Source: Vicugna pacos | Taxonomy: Eukaryota; Chordata; Mammalia; Artiodactyla; Camelidae | Assembly (NCBI RefSeq): GCF_048564905.1 | Contig: NW_027328740.1 | Coordinates: 74,342,662 to 74,406,661, forward strand | Direction: 5' to 3' | DNA length: 64,000 nt | In this document: one piece after another, positions 24,408 to 36,607 of the stretch | How the letters are laid out: every line of letters starts with the position of its first letter | Position numbering within the stretch: position 1 is the first letter of the stretch | Position numbers and translations under genes: made by a program | Notes under the pieces: model-generated | What the model was told of the DNA's origin: nothing | The model's input: the letters and a program-made list of their open reading frames with translations, nothing else | Databases searched by the model: none

Positions 24408-26399
24408 CAGGCACTTCAAACCGGCACTAGGAAACAGACTGAGAAACCAGAGTAAGGGTTTCTCCTGCAACCCGTTCCCTTTGTGCTGGATGAACGAACG
24501 TCTCTCCACATGCTCAGTTCTGAGAGATAAGTGTGTGTGAAAGCCGTCCTTCACCTAGCTTGAAGGGAACACAAAGTTTCTTTTCAGTGGCCAACTCCAC
24601 TCCATACATATATATGGGGAGGTACAAGCTCCAACTCGGTTTTACAGTGAAAACGGCAGGCACTTCAAACCGGCACTAGGAAACAGACTGAGAAACCAGA
24701 GTAAGGGTTTCTCCTGCAACCCGTTCCCTTTGTGCTGGATGAACGAACGTCTCTCCACATGCTCAGTTCTGAGAGATAAGTGTGTGTGAAAGCCGTCCTT
24801 CACCTAGCTTGAAGGGAACACAAAGTTTCTTTTCAGTTGCCAACTCCACTCCATACATATATATGGGGAGGTACAAGCTCCAACTCGGTTTTACAGTGAA
24901 AACGGCAGGCACTTCAAACCGGCACTAGGAAACAGACAGAGAAACCAGAGTAAGGGTTTCTCCTGCAACCCGTTCCCTTTGTGCTGGATGAACGAACGTC
25001 TCTCCACATGCTCAGTTCTGAGAGATAAGTGTGTGTGAAAGCCGTCCTTCACCTAGCTTGAAGGGAACACAAAGTTTCTTTTCAGTTGCCAACTCCACTC
25101 CATACATATATATGGGGAGGTACAAGCTCCAACTCGGTTTTACAGTGAAAACGGCAGGCACTTCAAACCGGCACTAGGAAACCGAGTGAGAATCCAGAGT
25201 AAGGGTTTCTCCTGCAACCCGTTCCCTTTGTGCTGGATGAACGAACGTCTCTCCACATGCTCAGTTCTGAGAGATAAGTGTGTGTGAAAGCCGTCCTTCA
25301 CCTAGCTTGAAGGGAACACAAAGTTTCTTTTCAGTGGCCAACTCCACTCCATACATATATATGGGGAGGTACAAGCTCCAACTCGGTTTTACAGTGAAAA
25401 CGGCAGGCACTTCAAACCGGCACTAGGAAACAGACTGAGAAACCAGAGAAAGGGTTTCTCCTGCAACCCGTTCCCTTTGTGCTGGATGAACGAACGTCTC
25501 TCCACATGCTCAGTTCTGAGAGATAAGTGTGTGTGAAAGCCGTCCTTCAACTAGCTTGAAGGGAACACAAAGTTTCTTTTCAGTTGCCAACTCCACTCCA
25601 TACATACATATGGGGAGGTACAAGCTCCAACTCGGTTTTACAGTGAAAACGGCAGGCACTTCAAACCGGCACTAGGAAACAGACTGAGAAACCAGAGAAA
25701 GGGTTTCTCCTGCAACCCGTTCCCTTTGTGCTGGATGAACGAACGTCTCTCCACATGCTCAGTTCTGAGAGATAAGTGTGTGTGAAAGCCGTCCTTCACC
25801 TAGCTTGAAGGGAACACAAAGTTTCTTTTCAGTTGCCAACTCCACTCCATACATATATATGGGGAGGTACAAGCTCCAACTCGGTTTTACAGTGAAAACG
25901 GCAGGCACTTCAAACCGGCACTAGGAAACCGACTGAGAATCCAGAGTAAGGGTTTCTCCTGCAACCCGTTCCCTTTGTGCTGGATGAACGAACGTCTCTC
26001 CACATGCTCAGTTCTGAGAGATAAGTGTGTGTGAAAGCCGTCCTTCACCTAGCTTGAAGGGAACACAAAGTTTCTTTTCAGTGGCCAACTCCACTCCATA
26101 CATATATATGGGGAGGTACAAGCTCCAACTCGGTTTTACAGTGAAAACGGCAGGCACTTCAAACCGGCACTAGGAAACAGACTGAGAAACCAGAGTAAGG
26201 GTTTCTCCTGCAACCCGTTCCCTTTGTGCTGGATGAACGAACGTCTCTCCACATGCTCAGTTCTGAGAGATAAGTGTGTGTGAAAGCCGTCCTTCACCTA
26301 GCTTGAAGGGAACACAAAGTTTCTTTTCAGTGGCCAACTCCACTCCATACATATATATGGGGAGGTACAAGCTCCAACTCGGTTTTACAGTGAAAACGG

Positions 26400-26649
26400 C
26401 AGGCACTTCAAACCGGCACTAGAAAAACAGACTGAGAAACCACAGTAAGGGTTTCTCCTGCAACCCGTTCCCTTTGTGCTGGATGAACGAACGTCTCTCC
26501 ACATGCTCAGTTCTGAGAGATAAGTGTGTGTGAAAGCCGTCCTTCACCTAGCTTGAAGGGAACACAAAGTTTCTTTTCAGTTGCCAACTCCACTCCATAC
26601 ATATATATGGGGAGGTACAAGCTCCAACTCGGTTTTACAGTGAAAACGG
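26400..26649. repeat. Isolated V monomer (copy 107)
   Basis: It carries ctagaaaaacag and cacag but is not preceded by U or followed by W. It lies directly before a K copy. It probably arrived by exchange with an S-W or Z-type unit. Confidence 0.8.
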
Positions 26650-27147
26650 CAGGCACTTCAAACCGGCACTAGGAAACAGACTGAGAAACCAGAGTAAGGG
26701 TTTCTCCTGCAACCCGTTCCCTTTGTGCTAGATGAACGAACGTCTCTCCACATGCTCAGTTCTGAGAGATAAGTGTGTGTGAAAGCCGTCCTTCACCTAG
26801 CTTAAAGGGCACACAAAGTTTCTTTTCTGTGGCCAACTCCACTCCATACATATATATGGTGAGGTACAAGCTCCAACTCGGTTTTACAGTGAAAACGGCA
26901 GGCACTTCCAACCGGCACTAGGAAACAGACTGAGAAACCAGAGTAAGGGTTTCTCCTGCAACCCGTTCCCTTTGTGCTGGATGAACGAACGTCTCTCCAC
27001 ATGCTCAGTTCTGAGAGATAAGTGTGTGTGAAAGCCGTCCTTCAACTAGCTTGAAGGGAACACAAAGTTTCTTTTCAGTTGCCAACTCCACTCCATACAT
27101 ATATATGGGGAGGTACAAGCTCCAACTCGGTTTTACAGTGAAAACGG
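26650..27147. repeat. K-L pair with an interrupted tract (copies 108-109)
   Basis: The early K changes (tgctagatg, cttaaagggcac, ctgtggcc, ggtgagg) and the L change cttccaacc are present. The two changes between them read as consensus (aactcgg and acagtg). A short conversion tract of less than about 60 bases inside K explains this. Confidence 0.85.
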
Positions 27148-29388
27148 CAGGCACTTCAAACCGGCACTAGGAAACAGACTGAGAAACCAGAGAAAGGGTT
27201 TCTCCTGCAACCCGTTCCCTTTGTGCTGGATGAACGAACGTCTCTCCACATGCTCAGTCCTGAGAGATAAGTGTGTGTGAAAGCCGTCCTTCACCTAGCT
27301 TGAAGGGAACACAAAGTTTCTTTTCAGTTGCCAACTCCACTCCATACATATATATGGGGAGGTACAAGCTCCAACTCGGTTTTACAGTGAAAACGGCAGG
27401 CACTTCAAACCGGCACTAGGAAACCGACTGAGAATCCAGAGTAAGGGTTTCTCCTGCAACCCGTTCCCTTTGTGCTGGATGAACGAACGTCTCTCCACAT
27501 GCTCAGTTCTGAGAGATAAGTGTGTGTGAAAGCCGTCCTTCACCTAGCTTGAAGGGAACACAAAGTTTCTTTTCAGTGGCCAACTCCACTCCATACATAT
27601 ATATGGGGAGGTACAAGCTCCAACTCGGTTTTACAGTGAAAACGGCAGGCACTTCAAACCGGCACTAGGAAACAGACTGAGAAACCAGAGTAAGGGTTTC
27701 TCCTGCAACCCGTTCCCTTTGTGCTGGATGAACGAACGTCTCTCCACATGCTCAGTTCTGAGAGATAAGTGTGTGTGAAAGCCGTCCTTCACCTAGCTTG
27801 AAGGGAACACAAAGTTTCTTTTCAGTGGCCAACTCCACTCCATACATATATATGGGGAGGTACAAGCTCCAACTCGGTTTTACAGTGAAAACGGCAGGCA
27901 CTTCAAACCGGCACTAGGAAACAGACTGAGAAACCAGAGAAAGGGTTTCTCCTGCAACCCGTTCCCTTTGTGCTGGATGAACGAACGTCTCTCCACATGC
28001 TCAGTTCTGAGAGATAAGTGTGTGTGAAAGCCGTCCTTCACCTAGCTTGAAGGGAACACAAAGTTTCTTTTCAGTTGCCAACTCCACTCCATACATATAT
28101 ATGGGGAGGTACAAGCTCCAACTCGGTTTTACAGTGAAAACGGCAGGCACTTCAAACCGGCACTAGGAAACCGACTGAGAATCCAGAGTAAGGGTTTCTC
28201 CTGCAACCCGTTCCCTTTGTGCTGGATGAACGAACGTCTCTCCACATGCTCAGTTCTGAGAGATAAGTGTGTGTGAAAGCCGTCCTTCACCTAGCTTGAA
28301 GGGAACACAAAGTTTCTTTTCAGTTGCCAACTCCACTCCATACATATATATGGGGAGGTACAAGCTCCAACTCGGTTTTACAGTGAAAACGGCAGGCACT
28401 TCAAACCGGCACTAGGAAACAGACTGAGAAACCAGAGGAAGGGTTTCTCCTGCAACCCGTTCCCTTTGTGCTGGATGAACGAACGTCTCTCCACATGCTC
28501 AGTTCTGAGAGATAAGTGTGTGTGAAAGCCGTCCTTCACCTAGCTTGAAGGGAACACAAAGTTTCTTTTCAGTTGCCAACTCCACTCCATACATATATAT
28601 GGGGAGGTACAAGCTCCAACTCGGTTTTACAGTGAAAACGGCAGGCACTTCAAACCGGCACTAGGAAACCGACTGAGAATCCAGAGTAAGGGTTTCTTCT
28701 GCAACCCGTTCCCTTTGTGCTGGATGAACGAACGTCTCTCCACATGCTCAGTTCTGAGAGATAAGTGTGTGTGAAAGCCGTCCTTCACCTAGCTTGAAGG
28801 GAACACAAAGTTTCTTTTCAGTGGCCAACTCCACTCCATACATATATATGGGGAGGTACAAGCTCCAACTCGGTTTTACAGTGAAAACGGCAGGCACTTC
28901 AAACCGGCACTAGGAAACAGACTGAGAAACCAGAGTAAGGGTTTCTCCTGCAACCCGTTCCCTTTGTGCTGGATGAACGAACGTCTCTCCACATGCTCAG
29001 TTCTGAGAGATAAGTGTGTGTGAAAGCCGTCCTTCACCTAGCTTGAAGGGAACACAAAGTTTCTTTTCAGTGGCCAACTCCACTCCATACATATATATGG
29101 GGAGGTACAAGCTCCAACTCGGTTTTACAGTGAAAACGGCAGGCACTTCAAACCGGCACTAGGAAACAGACTGAGAAACCAGAGTAAGGGTTTCTCCTGC
29201 AACCCGTTCCCTTTGTGCTGGATGAACGAACGTCTCTCCACATGCTCAGTTCTGAGAGATAAGTGTGTGTGAAAGCCGTCCTTCACCTAGCTTGAAGGGA
29301 ACACAAAGTTTCTTTTCAGTGGCCAACTCCACTCCATACATATATATGGGGAGGTACAAGCTCCAACTCGGTTTTACAGTGAAAACGG

Positions 29389-29886
29389 CAGGCACTTCAA
29401 ACCGGCACTAGGAAACAGACTGAGAAACCAGAGTAAGGGTTTCTCCTGCAACCCGTTCCCTTTGTGCTAGATGAACGAACGTCTCTCCACATGCTCAGTT
29501 CTGAGAGATAAGTGTGTGTGAAAGCCGTCCTTCACCTAGCTTAAAGGGCACACAAAGTTTCTTTTCTGTGGCCAACTCCACTCCATACATATATATGGTT
29601 AGGTACAAGCTCCAACTCTGTTTTACTGTGAAAACGGCAGGCACTTCCAACCGGCACTAGGAAACAGACTGAGAAACCAGAGTAAGGGTTTCTCCTGCAA
29701 CCCGTTCCCTTTGTGCTGGATGAACGAACGTCTCTCCACATGCTCAGTTCTGAGAGATAAGTGTGTGTGAAAGCCGTCCTTCAACTAGCTTGAAGGGAAC
29801 ACAAAGTTTCTTTTCAGTTGCCAACTCCACTCCATACATATATATGGGGAGGTACAAGCTCCAACTCGGTTTTACAGTGAAAACGG
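29389..29886. repeat. K-L monomer pair (copies 119-120)
   Basis: The full K tract is present, with a private ggttagg instead of ggtgagg at the 211-212 site. L has cttcaacta and is followed by G and F. Confidence 0.9.
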
Positions 29887-30384
29887 CAGGCACTTCAAAC
29901 CGGCACTAGGAAACAGACAGAGAAACCAGAGTAAGGGTTTCTCCTGCAACCCGTTCCCTTTGTGCTGGATGAACGAACGTCTCTCCACATGCTCAGTTCT
30001 GAGAGATAAGTGTGTGTGAAAGCCGTCCTTCACCTAGCTTGAAGGGAACACAAAGTTTCTTTTCAGTTGCCAACTCCACTCCATACATATATATGGGGAG
30101 GTACAAGCTCCAACTCGGTTTTACAGTGAAAACGGCAGGCACTTCAAACCGGCACTAGGAAACCGAGTGAGAATCCAGAGTAAGGGTTTCTCCTGCAACC
30201 CGTTCCCTTTGTGCTGGATGAACGAACGTCTCTCCACATGCTCAGTTCTGAGAGATAAGTGTGTGTGAAAGCCGTCCTTCACCTAGCTTGAAGGGAACAC
30301 AAAGTTTCTTTTCAGTTGCCAACTCCACTCCATACATATATATGGGGAGGTACAAGCTCCAACTCGGTTTTACAGTGAAAACGG

Positions 30385-30633
30385 CAGGCACTTCAAACCG
30401 GCACTAGGAAACAGACTGAGAAACCAGAGTAAGGGTTTCTCCTGCAACCCGTTCCCTTTGTGCTAGATGAACGAACGTCTCTCCACATGCTCAGTTCTGA
30501 GAGATAAGTGTGTGTGAAAGCCGTCCTTCACCTAGCTTGAAGGGCACACAAAGTTTCTTTTCTGTGGCCAACTCCACTCCATACATATATATGGTGAGGT
30601 ACAAGCTCCAACTCGGTTTTACAGTGAAAACGG
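30385..30633. repeat. Partial K monomer without L (copy 123)
   Basis: The changes tgctagatg (30465), gggcacac, ctgtggcc and ggtgagg are present. The a at monomer position 155, the actctg and actgtg changes, and the L head are absent. The next copy has its own ggctctagg. It is a mosaic of K and a plain copy and follows F rather than P. Confidence 0.85.
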
Positions 30634-33122
30634 CAGGCACTTCAAACCGGCTCTAGGAAACAGACTGAGAAACCAGAGTAAGGGTTTCTCCTGCAACCCG
30701 TTCCCTTTGTGCTGGATGAACGAACGTCTCTCCACATGCTCAGTTCTGAGAGATAAGTGTGTGTGAAAGCCGTCCTTCACCTAGCTTGAAGGGAACACAA
30801 AGTTTCTTTTCAGTTGCCAACTCCACTCCATACATATATATGGGGAGGTACAAGCTCCAACTCGGTTTTACAGTGAAAACGGCAGGCACTTCAAACCGGC
30901 ACTAGGAAACAGACAGAGAAACCAGAGTAAGGGTTTCTCCTGCAACCCGTTCCCTTTGTGCTGGATGAACGAACGTCTCTCCACATGCTCAGTTCTGAGA
31001 GATAAGTGTGTGTGAAAGCCGTCCTTCACCTAGCTTGAAGGGAACACAAAGTTTCTTTTCAGTTGCCAACTCCACTCCATACATATATATGGGGAGGTAC
31101 AAGCTCCAACTCGGTTTTACAGTGAAAACGGCAGGCACTTCAAACCGGCACTAGGAAACCGAGTGAGAATCCAGAGTAAGGGTTTCTCCTGCAACCCGTT
31201 CCCTTTGTGCTGGATGAACGAACGTCTCTCCACATGCTCAGTTCTGAGAGATAAGTGTGTGTGAAAGCCGTCCTTCACCTAGCTTGAAGGGAACACAAAG
31301 TTTCTTTTCAGTGGCCAACTCCACTCCATACATATATATGGGGAGGTACAAGCTCCAACTCGGTTTTACAGTGAAAACGGCAGGCACTTCAAACCGGCAC
31401 TAGGAAACAGCCTGAGAAACCAGAGAAAGGGTTTCTCCTGCAACCCGTTCCCTTTGTGCTGGATGAACGAACGTCTCTCCACATGCTCAGTTCTGAGAGA
31501 TAAGTGTGTGTGAAAGCCGTCCTTCACCTAGCTTGAAGGGAACACAAAGTTTCTTTTCAGTTGCCAACTCCACTCCATACATATATATGGGGAGGTACAA
31601 GCTCCAACTCGGTTTTACAGTGAAAACGGCAGGCACTTCAAACCGGCACTAGGAAACCGACTGAGAATCCAGAGTAAGGGTTTCTCCTGCAACCCGTTCC
31701 CTTTGTGCTGGATGAACGAACGTCTCTCCACATGCTCAGTTCTGAGAGATAAGTGTGTGTGAAAGCCGTCCTTCACCTAGCTTGAAGGGAACACAAAGTT
31801 TCTTTTCAGTGGCCAACTCCACTCCATACATATATATGGGGAGGTACAAGCTCCAACTCGGTTTTACAGTGAAAACGCAGGCACTTCAAACCGGCACTAG
31901 GAAACAGACTGAGAAACCAGAGTAAGGGTTTCTCCTGCAACCCGTTCCCTTTGTGCTGGATGAACGAACGTCTCTCCACATGCTCAGTTCTGAGAGATAA
32001 GTGTGTGTGAAAGCCGTCCTTCACCTAGCTTGAAGGGAACACAAAGTTTCTTTTCAGTTGCCAACTCCACTCCATACATATATATGGGGAGGTACAAGCT
32101 CCAACTCGGTTTTACAGTGAAAACGGCAGGCACTTCAAACCGGCACTAGGAAACAGACTGAGAAACCAGAGAAAGGGTTTCTCCTGCAACCCGTTCCCTT
32201 TGTGCTGGATGAACGAACGTCTCTCCACATGCTCAGTTCTGAGAGATAAGTGTGTGTGAAAGCCGTCCTTCACCTAGCTTGAAGGGAACACAAAGTTTCT
32301 TTTCAGTTGCCAACTCCACTCCATACATATATATGGGGAGGTACAAGCTCCAACTCGGTTTTACAGTGAAAACGGCAGGCACTTCAAACCGGCACTAGGA
32401 AACCGACTGAGAATCCAGAGTAAGGGTTTCTCCTGCAACCCGTTCCCTTTGTGCTGGATGAACGAACGTCTCTCCACATGCTCAGTTCTGAGAGATAAGT
32501 GTGTGTGAAAGCCGTCCTTCACCTAGCTTGAAGGGAACACAAAGTTTCTTTTCAGTGGCCAACTCCACTCCATACATATATATGGGGAGGTACAAGCTCC
32601 AACTCGGTTTTACAGTGAAAACGGCAGGCACTTCAAACCGGCACTAGGAAACAGACTGAGAAACCAGAGTAAGGGTTTCTCCTGCAACCCGTTCCCTTTG
32701 TGCTGGATGAACGAACGTCTCTCCACATGCTCAGTTCTGAGAGATAAGTGTGTGTGAAAGCCGTCCTTCACCTAGCTTGAAGGGAACACAAAGTTTCTTT
32801 TCAGTGGCCAACTCCACTCCATACATATATATGGGGAGGTACAAGCTCCAACTCGGTTTTACAGTGAAAACGGCAGGCACTTCAAACCGGCACTAGGAAA
32901 CAGACTGAGAAACCAGAGTAAGGGTTTCTCCTGCAACCCGTTCCCTTTGTGCTGGATGAACGAACGTCTCTCCACATGCTCAGTTCTGAGAGATAAGTGT
33001 GTGTGAAAGCCGTCCTTCACCTAGCTTGAAGGGAACACAAAGTTTCTTTTCAGTTGCCAACTCCACTCCATACATATATATGGGGAGGTACAAGCTCCAA
33101 CTCGGTTTTACAGTGAAAACGG

Positions 33123-33620
33123 CAGGCACTTCAAACCGGCACTAGGAAACAGACTGAGAAACCAGAGTAAGGGTTTCTCCTGCAACCCGTTCCCTTTGTG
33201 CTAGATGAACGAACGTCTCTCCACATGCTCAGTTCTGAGAGATAAGTGTGTGTGAAAGCCGTCCTTCACCTAGCTTAAAGGGCACACAAAGTTTCTTTTC
33301 TGTGGCCAACTCCACTCCATACATATATATGGTGAGGTACAAGCTCCAACTCTGTTTTACTGTGAAAACGGCAGGCACTTCCAACCGGCACTAGGAAACA
33401 GACTGAGAAACCAGAGTAAGGGTTTCTCCTGCAACCCGTTCCCTTTGTGCTGGATGAACGAACGTCTCTCCACATGCTCAGTTCTGAGAGATAAGTGTGT
33501 GTGAAAGCCGTCCTTCACCTAGCTTGAAGGGAACACAAAGTTTCTTTTCAGTTGCCAACTCCACTCCATACATATATATGGGGAGGTACAAGCTCCAACT
33601 CGGTTTTACAGTGAAAACGG
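33123..33620. repeat. K-L pair, L reverted at position 147 (copies 134-135)
   Basis: All K changes and cttccaacc are present, but L reads cttcaccta, as in the consensus. An A monomer follows instead of G. Confidence 0.9.
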
Positions 33621-34615
33621 CAGGCACTTCAAACCGGCACTAGGAAACAGACTGAGAAACCAGAGAAAGGGTTTCTCCTGCAACCCGTTCCCTTTGTGCT
33701 GGATGAACGAACGTCTCTCCACATGCTCAGTTCTGAGAGATAAGTGTGTGTGAAAGCCGTCCTTCACCTAGCTTGAAGGGAACACAAAGTTTCTTTTCAG
33801 TTGCCAACTCCACTCCATACATATATATGGGGAGGTACAAGCTCCAACTCGGTTTTACAGTGAAAACGGCAGGCACTTCAAACCGGCACTAGGAAACCGA
33901 CTGAGAATCCAGAGTAAGGGTTTCTCCTGCAACCCGTTCCCTTTGTGCTGGATGAACGAACGTCTCTCCACATGCTCAGTTCTGAGAGATAAGTGTGTGT
34001 GAAAGCCGTCCTTCACCTAGCTTGAAGGGAACACAAAGTTTCTTTTCAGTGGCCAACTCCACTCCATACATATATATGGGGAGGTACAAGCTCCAACTCG
34101 GTTTTACAGTGAAAACGGCAGGCACTTCAAACCGGCACTAGGAAACAGACTGAGAAACCAGAGTAAGGGTTTCTCCTGCAACCCGTTCCCTTTGTGCTGG
34201 ATGAACGAACGTCTCTCCACATGCTCAGTTCTGAGAGATAAGTGTGTGTGAAGCCGTCCTTCACCTAGCTTGAAGGGAACACAAAGTTTCTTTTCAGTGG
34301 CCAACTCCACTCCATACATATATATGGGGAGGTACAAGCTCCAACTCGGTTTTACAGTGAAAACGGCAGGCACTTCAAACCGGCACTAGGAAACAGACTG
34401 AGAAACCAGAGTAAGGGTTTCTCCTGCAACCCGTTCCCTTTGTGCTGGATGAACGAACGTCTCTCCACATGCTCAGTTCTGAGAGATAAGTGTGTGTGAA
34501 AGCCGTCCTTCACCTAGCTTGAAGGGAACACAAAGTTTCTTTTCAGTTGCCAACTCCACTCCATACATATATATGGGGAGGTACAAGCTCCAACTCGGTT
34601 TTACAGTGAAAACGG

Positions 34616-35113
34616 CAGGCACTTCAAACCGGCACTAGGAAACAGACTGAGAAACCAGAGTAAGGGTTTCTCCTGCAACCCGTTCCCTTTGTGCTAGATG
34701 AACGAACGTCTCTCCACATGCTCAGTTCTGAGAGATAAGTGTGTGTGAAAGCCGTCCTTCACCTAGCTTAAAGGGCACACAAAGTTTCTTTTCTGTGGCC
34801 AACTCCACTCCATACATATATATGGTGAGGTACAAGCTCCAACTCTGTTTTACTGTGAAAACGGCAGGCACTTCCAACCGGCACTAGGAAACAGACTGAG
34901 AAACCAGAGTAAGGGTTTCTCCTGCAACCCGTTCCCTTTGTGCTGGATGAACGAACGTCTCTCCACATGCTCAGTTCTGAGAGATAAGTGTGTGTGAAAG
35001 CCGTCCTTCAACTAGCTTGAAGGGAACACAAAGTTTCTTTTCAGTTGCCAACTCCACTCCATACATATATATGGGGAGGTACAAGCTCCAACTCGGTTTT
35101 ACAGTGAAAACGG
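34616..35113. repeat. K-L monomer pair (copies 140-141)
   Basis: The full K tract and L are present. It heads the first 16-monomer unit and is followed by G F C E. Confidence 0.92.
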
Positions 35114-36109
35114 CAGGCACTTCAAACCGGCACTAGGAAACAGACAGAGAAACCAGAGTAAGGGTTTCTCCTGCAACCCGTTCCCTTTGTGCTGGATGAA
35201 CGAACGTCTCTCCACATGCTCAGTTCTGAGAGATAAGTGTGTGTGAAAGCCGTCCTTCACCTAGCTTGAAGGGAACACAAAGTTTCTTTTCAGTTGCCAA
35301 CTCCACTCCATACATATATATGGGGAGGTACAAGCTCCAACTCGGTTTTACAGTGAAAACGGCAGGCACTTCAAACCGGCACTAGGAAACCGAGTGAGAA
35401 TCCAGAGTAAGGGTTTCTCCTGCAACCCGTTCCCTTTGTGCTGGATGAACGAACGTCTCTCCACATGCTCAGTTCTGAGAGATAAGTGTGTGTGAAAGCC
35501 GTCCTTCACCTAGCTTGAAGGGAACACAAAGTTTCTTTTCAGTGGCCAACTCCACTCCATACATATATATGGGGAGGTACAAGCTCCAACTCGGTTTTAC
35601 AGTGAAAACGGCAGGCACTTCAAACCGGCACTAGGAAACAGCCTGAGAAACCAGAGAAAGGGTTTCTCCTGCAACCCGTTCCCTTTGTGCTGGATGAACG
35701 AACGTCTCTCCACATGCTCAGTTCTGAGAGATAAGTGTGTGTGAAAGCCGTCCTTCACCTAGCTTGAAGGGAACACAAAGTTTCTTTTCAGTTGCCAACT
35801 CCACTCCATACATATATATGGGGAGGTACAAGCTCCAACTCGGTTTTACAGTGAAAACGGCAGGCACTTCAAACCGGCACTAGGAAACCGACTGAGAATC
35901 CAGAGTAAGGGTTTCTCCTGCAACCCGTTCCCTTTGTGCTGGATGAACGAACGTCTCTCCACATGCTCAGTTCTGAGAGATAAGTGTGTGTGAAAGCCGT
36001 CCTTCACCTAGCTTGAAGGGAACACAAAGTTTCTTTTCAGTGGCCAACTCCACTCCATACATATATATGGGGAGGTACAAGCTCCAACTCGGTTTTACAG
36101 TGAAAACGG

Positions 36110-36607
36110 CAGGCACTTCAAACCGGCACTAGGAAACCGACTGAGAAACCAGAGTAAGGGTTTCTCCTGCAACCCGTTCCTTTTGTGCTGGATGAACGAA
36201 CGTCTCTCAACATGCTCATGTCTGAGAGATAAGTGTCTGTGAAAGCCGTCCTTCACCTAGCTTGAAGGGAACACAAAATTTCTTTTCAGTTGCCAACTCC
36301 ACTCCATACATATATATGGGGAGGTACAAGCTCCAACTCGGTTTTACAGTGAAAACGGCAGGCACTTCAAACCGGCGCTAGGAAACAGACTGAGAAACCA
36401 GAGTAAGGGTTTCTCCTGCAACCCGTTGCCTTTGTGCTGGATGAACGAAGGTCTCTACACATACTCAGTTCTGAGAGATAAGTGTGTGTGAAAGCCGAAC
36501 TTCACCTAGCTTGAAGGGAACACAAAATTTCTTTTCAGTTGCAAACCCCACTCCATATATATATATGGGGAGGTACAAGCTGCAACTCGGTTTTACAGTG
36601 AAAACGG
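36110..36607. repeat. Z1-Z2, most divergent monomer pair (copies 146-147)
   Basis: Z1 has gttcctttt, ctcaacatgctcatgtctg, gtgtctgtg and caaaatttc. Z2 has ggcgcta, gttgccttt, gaaggtctc, catactc, gccgaac, caaaatttc, gcaaacccc, ccatatatat and agctgcaac. Z2 has ten or so changes against one or two in most copies, so it may be an older or imported variant. Copy 147 also has ctctacac at 36457, not shared with the later Z2 copies. Confidence 0.92.
36553..36568. repeat. 16-bp AT palindrome in Z2
   Basis: One c>t change relative to the consensus ccatacatat makes a perfect 16-bp palindrome, CC, then seven AT steps, then GG, able to extrude as a short cruciform. No function is shown. Confidence 0.9.

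Larger units (their letters stand above)
24408..34615. repeat. Block 7: copies 99-139, mixed higher-order region
   Basis: The order is P P G F A A E P V K L A E P A E A E P P K L G F K P G F C E* P A E P P K L A E P P. No single unit length holds. K tracts lie 11, 4, 11 and 6 monomers apart going through copies 108, 119, 123, 134 and 140. Private changes include catacatatgg in copy 103, cagtcctg in copy 110, gaggaagg in copy 115, tttcttctgc in copy 116 and a one-base loss in copy 138 (gtgtgaagcc). No gene or inserted element is present. Confidence 0.85.
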
